DNA of 64,000 nt from Microbacterium sp. oral taxon 186 str. F0373 (GCF_000411455.1 NZ_KE150457.1:1-64000), one strand, 5' to 3'; shown: positions 25,377-35,149, numbered from the stretch's first letter. Program-made: numbers and translations. Notes: generated from the sequence alone by a model not told the origin.

Positions 25377-26357
25377 TCACTCCGCGAGGGCGTCGAGAAT
25401 CTCCCGCTCGTCGGCGCGGGTGAGTCCGGCGGAACGGAAACGGTCCAGACCCCGTTCGCGCTCGTCGGCGAGCACGCGCTGCAGCACGTCCTCGAGCGGC
25501 CTCAGCCGGCCGCCGAGCAGACGGTAGGCCGCGTTGGAGCGGGTGGCGAAGCCGGGCATGTCATCGGGCAGCCACAGCGGAAGCGATCTCTCCCCCGCCC
25601 AGTACCCGACTCCTCGGGAGGCGAGCCACGGCGCGGATGCCGGGACGAGCGCACCAGTGTGGCCGGCGATGCTGCGCGCGGCGGCGAGCACCGCCTCCAG
25701 CGGAAGGCTGTCGCCGACGGCGTTGACGGCACCGGTGAACCGCGCCTGGCCGACTTCGACCACGAAGTCGGCCAGGTCGTCGACGTCGATCGCCTGCACG
25801 CGCGCACCGGGCACGTCGGGGATCAGCACCGGCTCATCCGCGGCGGCGGCGAAGCGGGCGACCCAGTAGCCGAAGCGGTCGGTGGGATCGCCCGGGCCGG
25901 CGATCAGGCCCGGGCGCACCACGGCCGCCCGGTGGCCGAGCGCCGCCCGCACGGTCTGCTCGGCGGCGGCCTTCTCGCGTCGGTAGTCGTACGGGTCGCC
26001 GGGCTGGGCGGCCGCCGCGAGGGGGGCGGACTCGTCGGCGCCCGCAGTGTCGTCGGTGGCGTAGGCGGAGACGCTCGACACGTACGTCCCGTGCCGCGTC
26101 CGCTCCGCGAGCGCAGCGGTCGCGGCACGCACGTGGGCGGCTGACGAGGAAATGTCGACGACCTCGGCCCACTCCCGGTCCGCGACGGCGGCATACGCAT
26201 CGTCGCGGTCACGGTCGGCGACCACCAGCCGAGTGCCGGACGGCGCGTCGCGGGCACCGCGGGCGAGGACGGTCACGGCGGCACCGGCATCCTGCCAGCG
26301 CCGGGCGATCCGGCCCGAAAGCCAGCCGGTGCCGCCGAGGATCAGGACATCGGTCAT
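25377..26357 (-). CDS. NAD-dependent epimerase/reductase-like protein
   Basis: This 326-aa protein of the extended short-chain dehydrogenase/atypical epimerase type begins MTDVLILGGTGWLSGRIA, a Rossmann dinucleotide motif. It continues with VVDISSSAAHV, a YDYRREKAAAE segment bearing the YxxxK catalytic pair (YDYRREK) and PGLIAGPGDPTDRF. The substrate cannot be assigned. Its ATG overlaps the stop of the ABC permease gene by 4 nt, so it is the third gene of an ATPase-permease-epimerase operon; the functional link is unknown. Confidence 0.85.
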   Translation of the reverse strand: MTDVLILGGTGWLSGRIARRWQDAGAAVTVLARGARDAPSGTRLVVADRDRDDAYAAVADREWAEVVDISSSAAHVRAATAALAERTRHGTYVSSVSAYATDDTAGADESAPLAAAAQPGDPYDYRREKAAAEQTVRAALGHRAAVVRPGLIAGPGDPTDRFGYWVARFAAAADEPVLIPDVPGARVQAIDVDDLADFVVEVGQARFTGAVNAVGDSLPLEAVLAAARSIAGHTGALVPASAPWLASRGVGYWAGERSLPLWLPDDMPGFATRSNAAYRLLGGRLRPLEDVLQRVLADERERGLDRFRSAGLTRADEREILDALAE

Positions 26358-27934
26358 GTCGTCGGGAAGGCCTTGATGCGCTGGAGCAGGTCGGCACCGG
26401 TGCGATCCAGCGTCCGGCCGCCGAGCCACACCCCCAGGACCGCGGCGCCTCCGCCGACGACGATGCCGACGACGAGCGCCACCCACCCCCAGACGGCCGC
26501 GCCGGTGATGAACCCGGTGACGGCGAACGCGATGGCCGGCGCTCCGATGACGAGGCATGCGCCCATCACGACGAACACGAGCAGACCGGTCAGGAACGTC
26601 TGACCCGGCACGCTCTTGAACGGGCTGTCGCCGGGGGCGGCGACGGGGGTCACGAGAAGGGCCGACGACACCGCCGAGACGCCGTAGCCGCCGAGGACCA
26701 GACCGAGAGAGGCCCCGAGGATGCCGGGCAGGTGCGCGAGATGCCCGCCCACCGCCGTCGTCACCACCGCCAGCAGCACGATCAGGGGGATGCCGATGCT
26801 CGCCGCCCCCAGCATGCGGCCGAGACGGTCGTCGCGTCCGCGGATGCCGGTCGCGAGCACCGACGCGAAGGCCGTGCCGTCGTAGGAGACGTCGGTGTAC
26901 CCGGCCAGGCACAGCACGAGCGCCACGAGCACCGCGGAGCTGGAGAACATGAAGCCGTCGATGCCGCCCGTGAACGCGAACAGCAGCGGGAACAGCGGCA
27001 CGATGAGCAGCTGCCGCAGGTACCGCGGGTCGCGCAGCCAGGCCGTCAGCGACCGCGCCCACGTCGCTCCCACTCCCCCGGTGGGCATACGCCCGAACAG
27101 GCCGAGTGATCCCGAACGCGCGACCTTGGCGGTACGCTGCCGGGGCGCGGTGACGGCACCGCGCAGAGCGCGGGCCCACAGCAGCCACAGCACGCCGAGC
27201 GTCGCCACGGCGATGAGCAGCCGCGCTGCCGCAGCTGCCCACTGTCCGGCCGCGACGTCGGCGGGAACGGCCCATGCGGCGCCGATCGGCGTCCAGCCGA
27301 GCACGCCCGCAACCTCGGGGATCCGCTCGCGGACGCCGGCCGTCGACGTCAGTGCGAGGGTGCCGGTCACGATGGGCCCGGCCATGATCAGCAGGACGAG
27401 CACGATCGTGCCGATGAACTCCCGCCCGCGTCGGTTTGCCCCCATGGCGCCCGAGAGCGCGGACACGAGCCGGGACGCCACGACGCACGTCAACACCGCC
27501 AGGGCGACGGACACGAGAGCGATGGCCGCGGCGAGCGGCCACCGGACCCAGAGGGCGATCGTCGCGAGTGCCGCGATCGCGGTGGCGATGCCGGGGATGC
27601 CGGTGAGACCGGTGGCGGTGAGGGCCAGCATGATCTGCCGCGTGCTGAGAGGGAACGGGGCGAGCTTGTCGGCATCCACCGTCGTGTCCATGCCCGTGAC
27701 GAGCACGGGGCCCAGGACCCACCCCAGCAGGAGGGCGGATCCGCCGATGATCGCGACGGCGCGCGCACCGTCCAGACTCTGGAACACCGCGACGGCGACG
27801 AGCCCTGCGATCACGGAGGTGAGGATGCCGATCGCCCACAGGATGCCGAAGCAGAAGCCGACCAGCTGCCAGGGACGACGCGCGAGGGTGTTGCCGAGGA
27901 TGCGGTATCTCAGCCTCAGGACTGTCGCAACCAC
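26354..27934 (-). CDS. ABC transporter permease (exporter type), unknown substrate
   Basis: This 526-aa integral membrane protein has about twelve hydrophobic segments, arranged as two similar halves (roughly residues 20-240 and 290-510) joined by a cytoplasmic stretch with APRQRTAKVARSG. No catalytic motif is present. It follows its ATPase gene with a 19-nt overlap; the start is a GTG at 27934. The pairing with a single nucleotide-binding subunit and no binding protein indicates export or membrane-bound processing rather than uptake. The substrate is not inferable. Confidence 0.82.
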   Translation of the reverse strand: MVATVLRLRYRILGNTLARRPWQLVGFCFGILWAIGILTSVIAGLVAVAVFQSLDGARAVAIIGGSALLLGWVLGPVLVTGMDTTVDADKLAPFPLSTRQIMLALTATGLTGIPGIATAIAALATIALWVRWPLAAAIALVSVALAVLTCVVASRLVSALSGAMGANRRGREFIGTIVLVLLIMAGPIVTGTLALTSTAGVRERIPEVAGVLGWTPIGAAWAVPADVAAGQWAAAAARLLIAVATLGVLWLLWARALRGAVTAPRQRTAKVARSGSLGLFGRMPTGGVGATWARSLTAWLRDPRYLRQLLIVPLFPLLFAFTGGIDGFMFSSSAVLVALVLCLAGYTDVSYDGTAFASVLATGIRGRDDRLGRMLGAASIGIPLIVLLAVVTTAVGGHLAHLPGILGASLGLVLGGYGVSAVSSALLVTPVAAPGDSPFKSVPGQTFLTGLLVFVVMGACLVIGAPAIAFAVTGFITGAAVWGWVALVVGIVVGGGAAVLGVWLGGRTLDRTGADLLQRIKAFPTT

Positions 27935-28686
27935 TGCGGTCCCTCCGAGGTGTGGCGGCCTCCCACGAGGGAGAGGAACCGGTCCTGCAGGCTCTCGCCC
28001 GCGCGCACCTCATCGACCGTGCCGGCGGCCAGGACACGACCGGCCGCGATGACGGCGACGTGGTCGCACATGCGCTGCACGAGGTCCATCGAGTGGCTGG
28101 AGATGATGATCGTGCCGCCCGATGACGTGTAGGAGCGCAGGACGTCCTCGATGTTGGCCGCGGAGACGGGGTCGACCGATTCGAACGGCTCGTCGAGCAC
28201 GAGCAGGCGGGGAGCGTGCACCAGGGCGCAGGCCAGAGCCACCTTCTTGGTCATGCCGGCGGAGTAGTCGGCGACGATCGTCCCGGCCGCCTCACCCAGG
28301 TCCATCAGTGCGATGAGATCGGCCACACGGGGGGCGATCTGCTCGCGCGGCACCGAGAACATCATCGCCGTGTAGGTGATGAGCTGCTCGCCCGTGAGAC
28401 GGTCGAACAGACGAACGCCGTCGGCGAGGTTTCCGATGATGGCCTTGGCGCGCACCGGATCGGCCCACACGTCGACACCGTGCACCCAGGCGCCGCCGGC
28501 GTCGGGACGCAGGAGGCCGGTGGCCATCGACAGCGTCGTGGTCTTTCCGGCTCCGTTCGGCCCGACCAGTCCGTAGAACGATCCGGCGGGAACGACCAGG
28601 TCGACGCCGCCCACCGCGGTCTTGTCGCCGAAGCGCTTCACGAGGCCTGCAAGCTGCAGGGCGGGCACCATCTGCGTATCAGTCAT
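27916..28686 (-). CDS. ABC transporter ATP-binding protein (exporter type)
   Basis: This 256-aa ATPase has Walker A GPNGAGKTT (42-50), Walker B LLVLDEPFESVDP, switch His in IIISSHSMDLV, and a weak signature YSAGMTKK in place of LSGGQ. It resembles CcmA/BcrA-type drug or lipid export ATPases. The frame is open to 28785, but the ATG at 28686 is chosen: residues before it are not protein-like, and TAGGCT lies 8 nt upstream. It powers the permease encoded just downstream. It is divergent from the AAA ATPase gene. Confidence 0.9.
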   Translation of the reverse strand: MTDTQMVPALQLAGLVKRFGDKTAVGGVDLVVPAGSFYGLVGPNGAGKTTTLSMATGLLRPDAGGAWVHGVDVWADPVRAKAIIGNLADGVRLFDRLTGEQLITYTAMMFSVPREQIAPRVADLIALMDLGEAAGTIVADYSAGMTKKVALACALVHAPRLLVLDEPFESVDPVSAANIEDVLRSYTSSGGTIIISSHSMDLVQRMCDHVAVIAAGRVLAAGTVDEVRAGESLQDRFLSLVGGRHTSEGPQWLRQS

Positions 28687-28694
28687 CCCCACCG

Positions 28695-28700
28695 AGCCTA
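28695..28700 (-). promoter_or_regulatory. -10 element of the ABC exporter operon
   Basis: TAGGCT on the minus strand lies 8 nt before the ATG at 28686, consistent with a leaderless or nearly leaderless mRNA. Confidence 0.4.
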
Positions 28701-28783
28701 GCCCGACCCCTGTGGCCGGTAACACCCCCGTGGACGGACCGCCGGACGCCCGCGGTGTCGGACGGGTCTGCCACCATGACCGC

Positions 28784-29914
28784 ATGCTGCAGACCCTCGC
28801 CGTCGCCGGTTACCGCTCCCTCCGGGATGTCGTGGTGCCTCTGGGCGGGCTCACCGTCATCACCGGCCCCAACGGGTCGGGCAAGTCCAACCTCTACCGC
28901 GCACTGCGCCTTCTCGCCGCCGCAGCGCGTGGCGAGGTGGTCGGTGCCGTGGCGCGCGAGGGAGGACTGCCGTCCGTCTTGTGGGCGGGTCCGGAGAACG
29001 GCGGCACTCAGGGCACGGTGCGCCGTGGCCCGATCGCCCTCAGGCTGGGGTTCTCCTCCGACGAGCTCGGCTACCTCATCGACCTCGGCATCCCGCAGTC
29101 CGACCCTTCCGTCGCCAACCCGTTCGCCCGCGACCCGGAGATCAAACGCGAGCAGGTCTTCGCCGGTCCGGTGGCCAAACCCGCCGCGCTGCTGATCGAT
29201 CGGCGGCGACAGAGCACACGTGTGCGCGAGGGCGGATGGACCGAGCTCGACCAGCGTCTCGCGCCCTACGAGAGCATCGTGACCGACCTGGCCGACGGCG
29301 ATACCGCGCCCGAGCTGCTGGCGCTGCGACGCACGATGGGCGGGTGGCGCTTCTACGACCATTTCCGCGTGGATGCCGAGGCTCCCGCGCGCCGGCCGCA
29401 GGTCGGGACGCGCACCCAGACGCTGTCGCACGACGGGGCGACGCTGGCGGCCACGTGGGCGACGATCGTGGATGCCGGCCACGGCGACGCCCTGGACCGG
29501 GCCGTCCGCGACGCCTTCCCGGGGTCCCGCGTGGAGGTCCAGGCGAACGAGGGCCTGTTTCGTCTGGTCCTGCACCAGAGCGGCCTGCTCCGCCCGCTGG
29601 AGGCGGCGGAACTGTCGGACGGAACGTTGCGCTATCTCCTGTTGTGCGCGGCCCTCCTGCCGGCGCGGCCCGCGCCGCTGCTGGTGCTCAACGAGCCGGA
29701 GGCGAGCCTGCATGTGTCGCTGCTCGCGCCCCTCGCCCGGCTGATCCAGCATGCCGCCCAGCACACGCAGGTGCTCGTCGTCTCGCACGCGCGGGAGCTG
29801 GTCGAGGCACTCCCGGCGACGGCTCGCGTCGAGTTGCGCAAGGATCAGAACGGCACGGCCGTCGTCGGCCAAGGGTTCATGGACGTTCCCGCCTGGCATT
29901 GGGGGTCGCGGTGA
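28784..29914 (+). CDS. AAA_21-type (SMC/RecF-like) ATPase, stand-alone
   Basis: This 376-aa protein has an ABC-class ATPase head: Walker A GPNGSGKSN (28-36), a signature-like ELSDGTLRYLLL, Walker B LLVLNEPEASLH with Asn where Asp is usual, and VLVVSHAREL carrying the switch histidine. The spacer between the halves is short, with no coiled coil or zinc hook, so it is not a true SMC or RecF. No nuclease (TOPRIM) domain follows, unlike OLD proteins. Relatives occur in genomes as orphan predicted ATPases of unknown role. It stands alone, facing pheT. Confidence 0.8.
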   Translation: MLQTLAVAGYRSLRDVVVPLGGLTVITGPNGSGKSNLYRALRLLAAAARGEVVGAVAREGGLPSVLWAGPENGGTQGTVRRGPIALRLGFSSDELGYLIDLGIPQSDPSVANPFARDPEIKREQVFAGPVAKPAALLIDRRRQSTRVREGGWTELDQRLAPYESIVTDLADGDTAPELLALRRTMGGWRFYDHFRVDAEAPARRPQVGTRTQTLSHDGATLAATWATIVDAGHGDALDRAVRDAFPGSRVEVQANEGLFRLVLHQSGLLRPLEAAELSDGTLRYLLLCAALLPARPAPLLVLNEPEASLHVSLLAPLARLIQHAAQHTQVLVVSHARELVEALPATARVELRKDQNGTAVVGQGFMDVPAWHWGSR

Positions 29915-29931
29915 ACGGACCCCGAGGCGCA

Positions 29932-32457
29932 CTACTCCCGGATGCTCGCCCCGAAACGCTCGGCGGCCACCGCCACGCCGGCCAGCTTGGCCTCCGTGGC
30001 TTCGGCAGCGGTGAGCGTGCGGTCCGGTGCCCGGAACCGCAGCGCGAACGTGAGGCTCTTGGTGCCCTCGGCGAGCCCTGTGCCCCGGTAGTCGTCGACG
30101 AGGCGAACGGCCTCCAGCAACGCGCCCGCGCCCTCGCGCAGCGCCGTCTCGACATCTCCCGCGACGACGCCGTCTGCGACCACGAGCGAGACGTCCTGCG
30201 TCGCGGCCGGGTATCCCGACAGCGAGGGCGCCACGTCGGGTGCGCCGGCGAGGCGCAGGACGCGGTCGAGATCGAGTTCGGCGACGTAGACCGCGCCCAG
30301 CAGGTCGGCATCGGCGGCCACCTGCGGCAGCACCTGACCGACGTAGCCCACCTCCTCGCCGTCGACCGTCAGGATTCCGGCGCGGCCGGGGTGGAGCGCC
30401 GCACGCTGCCCCTGCGCGACATCGATACGCACGCCCGCCCCTGCGGCGATGGTCTGGACGGCGCCGAGGACATCCGACAGATCCACCGGGATCGGGGGCT
30501 TCCCGGGCTGCTTGGCAACGATGTCGCCCGTGAGCAGGACGGCAACGTGGCGCGGCTGCGGCGGCAACGCGGCGTTGAGCGCGGCGAGCGTGTCGTCGTC
30601 GGGACGAATCGCCAGCGGCGGCACGGTGTCGGTGCCGTACGCGACGCCCTCTTCCGGCGTGAACACGAGGCCCGTCTCGAACAGGGCGAGATCGCCGAAG
30701 CCGCGGGCCTGGTTGCGGTGTGCGACCTGCAACAGGCCCGGGATCAGTGAACGGCGCAGGTAGGGCGCCTGACCGTCGAGCGGGTTCGCGAGCTTGACCG
30801 ATGCGATCGGCTCGCCCGACGCCGACCCGTGCAGAGCGTTCGCCTCAGCGGTCGAGAACGGGAACGAGGGCGTCTCCACGAATCCGGCGGCGGCGAGCGC
30901 GTTGGCCACGCGACGGCGACCCTTCTGCACCGGTGTCAGTCCGCGCCCGGACGGGGGCGTGGGCAGCACCGACGGGATGCGCTCCAGACCGTGGATGCGG
31001 GCCACTTCCTCGGCGAGCGTCCACTTGTCGGTGAGGTCGGGGCGCCACGTCGGCGGAATGACGTGCCAGCCGTCGGTCACGCCGTCGAGCTCCTCGCCCG
31101 GCAGCACCTCGCAGCCCACCATCTCGAGGGCGCTCGTGATCTCGGCATCCGTGTAGTCGACACCGATCAGCTCCGAGACGAACCCGTGAGGCAGCTCGAT
31201 GCCGGCGACGAAGACCTCGCCGAACAGCGCGCCGCCGAGCTCGGTGTCGAGGGCGCCGCCGGCAAGGTCGACCATGAGGTCGGCGACGCGACGGGCGGCC
31301 ACGAACGGCAGCAGCGGATCGACGCCGCGCTCGAAACGGCGCGACGCCTCCGACGGCAGCTTGTGACGACGAGCCGTGCGAGCGATCGTCACCGGGTCGA
31401 AGATCGCGGCTTCGACGAGCACGTTGCGCGTGGCATCCGTCATCTCCGTCGTCCCGCCACCCATCACACCCGCGAGGCCGATGGGGCCGGAATCGTCGGT
31501 GATGAGCAGGTCCTCGGCGCTGAGCGTGCGCTCTTTGCCGTCGAGGGTTGTGAGCTTCTCCCCCTCGCCGGCGCGCCGGACGGTGATGCCGCCCTGCAGC
31601 CTGTCGAGGTCGTACCCGTGGATCGGGTTGCCGAGCTCCAGCATGACGTAGTTGGTGATGTCGATCAGGATGCCGAGCGAGCGGATGCCGGCGAGGGCCA
31701 ACCGCGCCACCATCCAGGGCGGTGTCGGCCGCGCCGGGTCGACCCCGCGAACCACGCGGGCGACGAACTCGCTGGCCCCGACGCGGCCGCGCAGCGGCGC
31801 ACGGTCGTCCACGACGATCGCGAATCCGGAGCCGGGCTGGACGTCGTCCCACGCGTGGGCGGCGGGGTCGGAGAAGGCGGCACCGGTCGCGTGCGAGTAC
31901 TCACGGGCGATGCCACGGATCGACAGGGCGTAGCCACGGTCAGGGGTGACGTTGACGTCGACGGCGACGTCGTCGAGGCCCAGCAGGGCGATCGCGTCGG
32001 TGCCGACCTCCGGATCGAGGCCCAGCTCGACGAGCCGCAGGATGCCGTTGTGCTCGTCACCCAGCCCGAGCTCGCGGGCCGAGGCGATCATGCCGTCCGA
32101 GACGTGACCGTAGGTCTTGCGCGCGGAGATCGGGAAGGGCCCCGGAAGGGTGGCACCGGGCAGGGAGACGACGACCTTGTCCCCTTCGACGAAGTTGGAC
32201 GCGCCGCAGACGATGCCGCGGACACCACCGTTCGCCGCGCCGACATCCACCTGGCACCAGCGGATCGTCTTGCCGTTGGACTGCGGCTCCGCTTCGAAGG
32301 AGAGCACCTGGCCGACCACGACCGGTCCGCTGATCTCGAAGCCGATCGCCTCTTCCTCCTCGAAGCCCACCGACACGAGCGCCGCGAAGACGTCGTCGGT
32401 CGTGGCGCCCTGGGGAAGCTCGACGTACTCACGCAGCCACGACAGAGGGACGCGCAT
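29932..32457 (-). CDS. pheT: Phenylalanyl-tRNA synthetase beta subunit
   Basis: This 841-aa beta subunit works with PheS as an alpha2-beta2 enzyme charging tRNA-Phe. In order it has an N-terminal [15 protein letters not shown] segment, an EMAP-type tRNA-binding domain (about residues 43-150), the B3/B4 editing domain (about 200-390), a B5 DNA-binding-like domain, the inactive synthetase core, and a C-terminal FDX-ACB anticodon-binding domain (last 95 residues: GYPAATQDVSLVVADGV). The ATG overlaps the pheS stop by one base (TGATG). Confidence 0.97.
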   Translation of the reverse strand: MRVPLSWLREYVELPQGATTDDVFAALVSVGFEEEEAIGFEISGPVVVGQVLSFEAEPQSNGKTIRWCQVDVGAANGGVRGIVCGASNFVEGDKVVVSLPGATLPGPFPISARKTYGHVSDGMIASARELGLGDEHNGILRLVELGLDPEVGTDAIALLGLDDVAVDVNVTPDRGYALSIRGIAREYSHATGAAFSDPAAHAWDDVQPGSGFAIVVDDRAPLRGRVGASEFVARVVRGVDPARPTPPWMVARLALAGIRSLGILIDITNYVMLELGNPIHGYDLDRLQGGITVRRAGEGEKLTTLDGKERTLSAEDLLITDDSGPIGLAGVMGGGTTEMTDATRNVLVEAAIFDPVTIARTARRHKLPSEASRRFERGVDPLLPFVAARRVADLMVDLAGGALDTELGGALFGEVFVAGIELPHGFVSELIGVDYTDAEITSALEMVGCEVLPGEELDGVTDGWHVIPPTWRPDLTDKWTLAEEVARIHGLERIPSVLPTPPSGRGLTPVQKGRRRVANALAAAGFVETPSFPFSTAEANALHGSASGEPIASVKLANPLDGQAPYLRRSLIPGLLQVAHRNQARGFGDLALFETGLVFTPEEGVAYGTDTVPPLAIRPDDDTLAALNAALPPQPRHVAVLLTGDIVAKQPGKPPIPVDLSDVLGAVQTIAAGAGVRIDVAQGQRAALHPGRAGILTVDGEEVGYVGQVLPQVAADADLLGAVYVAELDLDRVLRLAGAPDVAPSLSGYPAATQDVSLVVADGVVAGDVETALREGAGALLEAVRLVDDYRGTGLAEGTKSLTFALRFRAPDRTLTAAEATEAKLAGVAVAAERFGASIRE

Positions 32458-33497
32458 CAGACCACCATTCCGAACTGCTCGCTGAAGCGGACATCGCCCT
32501 CGGCCATGTCACGCATGTCCTGCACGTCCGAGCGGAACATGAGCGTGCGCTCGATGCCCATTCCGAACGCGAACCCCGAGTAGACCTCGGGGTCGATCCC
32601 GGCCGCGCGCAGCACGTTCGGGTTGACCATTCCGCAGCCGCCCCACTCGATCCAGCGCGGCCCGCCCTTGAACGTGGGATGCCAGAGATCGAGCTCCGCG
32701 GACGGCTCGGTGAAGGGGAAGTAGTTGGTGCGAAAACGCGTTTTCGCCTCGGCGCCGAAGAGCACCTTCGCCGCGTGATCCAGCGTGCCCTTGAGGTTCG
32801 CCATCGTGATGCCCTTGTCTACGACGAGGCCCTCGAACTGGTGGAAGGCCGGCAGGTGCGTCGCATCGAACTCGTCGGTGCGGTAAACACGTCCGGGCGA
32901 GAGCACGTAGATGGGAAGGTCGCGCTCGAGCATCGATCGCATCTGCACCGGGCTGGTCTGCGTGCGCAGCACGAGGTGCCGCGCGATCGGATCGACGAAG
33001 AAGGTGTCCTGCAGCTGGCGCGCCGGGTGGTCGATGTCGAAGTTCAGGCCGTCGAAGTTGTACCACTCGTGCTCGAGCTCGGGCCCCTCGGCGATCTCCC
33101 ATCCCATGCCGACGAACAGGTCGGCGATCTCCTCCTGCAGAAGCGACACGGGATGCCGGGCCCCGACACGCGCTCGCGGTGAGATCGCGGTGATGTCGAC
33201 CCGCTCGGCTTCGAGCCGGGCAGCGGACTCCGCGGCTGCGAGCTCCTCCTCGCGGGCGGCGAGCGCCCGCGCGAGGCGGCCGCGAGCCTGGCCGACGAGC
33301 TTGCCGAACGCCGCCTTCTGATCGTTCGGCACATGGCGCAGCTGGGCGTTCAGCTGGGCGAGTGGCGAGCCCTCGCCGGCGTGAGCGGCACGAGCGGTCT
33401 TCAGCTCGAGCGTGGAGCCTGCCGCGGCGACCGCCGACAGCGCGTCCGCGACAGCGGCATCGACGTTCTCTGGAGTGATCTCGGGTGCGTCAGACAC
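32457..33497 (-). CDS. pheS: Phenylalanyl-tRNA synthetase alpha subunit
   Basis: This 346-aa catalytic subunit has an N-terminal coiled-coil tRNA-binding arm (about residues 1-100), class II motif 2 within [16 protein letters not shown] and motif 3 [15 protein letters not shown]. The start is GTG 33497 ([12 protein letters not shown]), with no SD and TAGACT 8 nt before it, so the pheST mRNA may be leaderless. Class II synthetase operons in other bacteria often have an attenuator or T-box; none is visible here. Confidence 0.97.
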   Translation of the reverse strand: MSDAPEITPENVDAAVADALSAVAAAGSTLELKTARAAHAGEGSPLAQLNAQLRHVPNDQKAAFGKLVGQARGRLARALAAREEELAAAESAARLEAERVDITAISPRARVGARHPVSLLQEEIADLFVGMGWEIAEGPELEHEWYNFDGLNFDIDHPARQLQDTFFVDPIARHLVLRTQTSPVQMRSMLERDLPIYVLSPGRVYRTDEFDATHLPAFHQFEGLVVDKGITMANLKGTLDHAAKVLFGAEAKTRFRTNYFPFTEPSAELDLWHPTFKGGPRWIEWGGCGMVNPNVLRAAGIDPEVYSGFAFGMGIERTLMFRSDVQDMRDMAEGDVRFSEQFGMVV

Positions 33498-33505
33498 AAG
33501 AGAGG

Positions 33506-33511
33506 AGTCTA
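33506..33511 (-). promoter_or_regulatory. -10 element of pheST
   Basis: TAGACT on the minus strand lies 8 nt before the pheS GTG. No good -35 or SD is seen. Confidence 0.45.
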
Positions 33512-33517
33512 CCGGGG

Positions 33518-33537
33518 GGCGGGCAACCCTCCCCGCC
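33518..33537 (-). terminator. Possible terminator hairpin between pheS and gluD
   Basis: GGCGGG and CCCGCC arms enclose an 8-nt loop just upstream of pheS and about 18 nt beyond the gluD stop. It could end the gluABCD transcript before the pheS promoter, but the stem is short and there is no T run. Confidence 0.35.
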
Positions 33538-33554
33538 GCGCTGATCCCCGCCGA

Positions 33555-34505
33555 TCAGTGCGGTCGGCGCGGCAGACGGCCGGGCCCGCCGCCCTCGTTG
33601 CCCGTGGCGCGATCGGTCGCCTGCTGCAGACCGATCAACTGGGTGTCGGTCGTTGCGCCCACCGGGTGGTGCAGCGCGCCTCCTTCCGCGGCCTGCTGCT
33701 GCTGACGCCGCTTCGTGCGCTGCTCGATGCGGTACGCGACGTAGCTCAACGCCAGGCACATGGCGACGTAGATCGTGCCGCCGACGATGGCCGTCTGTAT
33801 CAGCGGTGAGCTGTACACCGCGTTCGAGCCGAGCAGCTTGATGACGTACAGCAGCTCGGGGTAGGTGATGATGAAGCCGAGCGCGGTGTCCTTGAGCGTG
33901 ACGACCAGCTGGGCGACGATCACGGGCATCATGGCGCGGATCGCTTGGGGCAGCAGGATGAGGCGGAGCACCCCGGCCTTGCGCAGACCGATCGCGTAGC
34001 CGGCCTCGCTCTGGCCGCGCGGCAGCGACTCGACGCCGGCACGGATCACCTCGGCGAGGACGGAGCCGTTGTAGGCGACGAGCGCGATCACGACCGCCCA
34101 GTAGGGCTCCATGCGGATGCCGACAACGGGAAGTCCGTAATAGAGGAGCATCATGAACACGAGCACCGGAACCGCGCGGAGAACCTCGGTCACCCACCCG
34201 ACGGGCGTGCGTATCCAGGCACGATCCGACAGACGCCCGATTGCGAGGACCAACCCCAGCGCGAGCGCACCCGCCGCCGCCGCCGCGAAGGCGGCGAGCG
34301 TCGCGAGGGCACCGTCGAGCAGACGCTGCCAGATCGTCCCGTAGGTGAAGATCTCCCACTTGTCGGCGGCGAACTGACCGGTGGCGGCGAAGCGCCAGAT
34401 CACCCATCCCGCCGCCGCCGCGATCACGACGATCGTCACCGCACCGAGCACGCGGTTGCGGGCGATCGCCTTCGGCCCGGGGACGTCATAGAGGACGGAA
34501 CTCAT
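33555..34505 (-). CDS. gluD: Glutamate-type amino acid ABC transporter permease (GluD-like)
   Basis: This 316-aa polar-amino-acid permease of the HisM/GluD family has a cytoplasmic N-terminus, about five to six membrane segments, a conserved TEVLRAVPVLVFMMLLYYGLP-like segment, and the EAA-type loop AIGLRKAGVLRLILLPQAIR that contacts the ATPase. An unusual hydrophilic C-terminal tail of about 50 residues (from RTKRRQQQQ) has no assigned role. The ATG overlaps the gluC stop by 4 nt and has GAAGG upstream. It is the last gene of gluABCD. Confidence 0.92.
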   Translation of the reverse strand: MSSVLYDVPGPKAIARNRVLGAVTIVVIAAAAGWVIWRFAATGQFAADKWEIFTYGTIWQRLLDGALATLAAFAAAAAGALALGLVLAIGRLSDRAWIRTPVGWVTEVLRAVPVLVFMMLLYYGLPVVGIRMEPYWAVVIALVAYNGSVLAEVIRAGVESLPRGQSEAGYAIGLRKAGVLRLILLPQAIRAMMPVIVAQLVVTLKDTALGFIITYPELLYVIKLLGSNAVYSSPLIQTAIVGGTIYVAMCLALSYVAYRIEQRTKRRQQQQAAEGGALHHPVGATTDTQLIGLQQATDRATGNEGGGPGRLPRRPH

Positions 34506-35149
34506 CGGGCGACCTTCCATCTGCGCTCCATCGCCCGCTGCAGCCACGCGAGCAGCAGCACGAGGGCGACGAAGATGACCATGACCCACAGAAGTGTCAC
34601 GAGCTGGTTCTCGCCGCGCTCGCTGAGGTTGCTGCGCACGGAGCCGAGATTGAGCACCGAGAAGCCGGCGGCGACCGTCGTGTTCTTCAACAGCGCGATG
34701 AGCACGCTCATCATGGGCGGGATGACCGAGCGCGTCGCCTGCGGCAGGACGACGAGCGTCATCACCTGACCGAACGTGAGCCCGAGTGCGCGCGCGGCCT
34801 CAGCCTGCCCCACCGGGACCGTATTGATCCCCGAGCGCAGCGTTTCGGCGACGTAGGTCGCCGTGTAGACGCCGAGGGCGATCGTCGCCAGCAGGATCGC
34901 ATCGATGCGCTCACGCAGCAGGATCGGCAGGCAGAACGCGAAGAAGAACATGACGAGGGTCAGAGGTGTGTTGCGGATCCAGTTGACGTAGACCGTGCCC
35001 ACCGCCCGCGCCGCGGGGATCGGCGAGACCCGCATGGCACCGACGACGAAACCGAGCACCAGCGCGAGAATGCCCCCGCCGATGAACAGCACCATCGTTC
35101 CTCTGAGCGCCTCACCCCAGAGATCGAGGTTGTTGGTGATGATCTCCAC
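34502..35149 (-). CDS. gluC: Glutamate-type amino acid ABC transporter permease (GluC-like)
   Basis: This 215-aa membrane subunit of the HisQ/GluC type has YVNWIRNTPLTLVMFFFAF near the first third and the coupling loop AARALGLTFGQVMTLVVLPQA. It pairs with GluD to form the channel. Length is normal for the family (about 220). The gene lies 84 nt after gluB and overlaps gluD. Confidence 0.93.
   Translation of the reverse strand: MEIITNNLDLWGEALRGTMVLFIGGGILALVLGFVVGAMRVSPIPAARAVGTVYVNWIRNTPLTLVMFFFAFCLPILLRERIDAILLATIALGVYTATYVAETLRSGINTVPVGQAEAARALGLTFGQVMTLVVLPQATRSVIPPMMSVLIALLKNTTVAAGFSVLNLGSVRSNLSERGENQLVTLLWVMVIFVALVLLLAWLQRAMERRWKVAR

Noticed and set aside
25153..25380. A 75-codon minus-strand frame in the argC leader
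   Set aside because: It overlaps the start of argC and spans the proposed promoter. The 24-codon Arg-rich frame with a -10 exactly 6 nt upstream explains the region better.
30829..32583. A 584-codon plus-strand frame across pheT
   Set aside because: Antisense shadow of pheT with no family features.
33518..33537. T-box or phenylalanine leader-peptide attenuator before pheS
   Set aside because: The -10 is only 8 nt before the GTG, so there is no room for a leader; the hairpin present fits a gluD terminator better.
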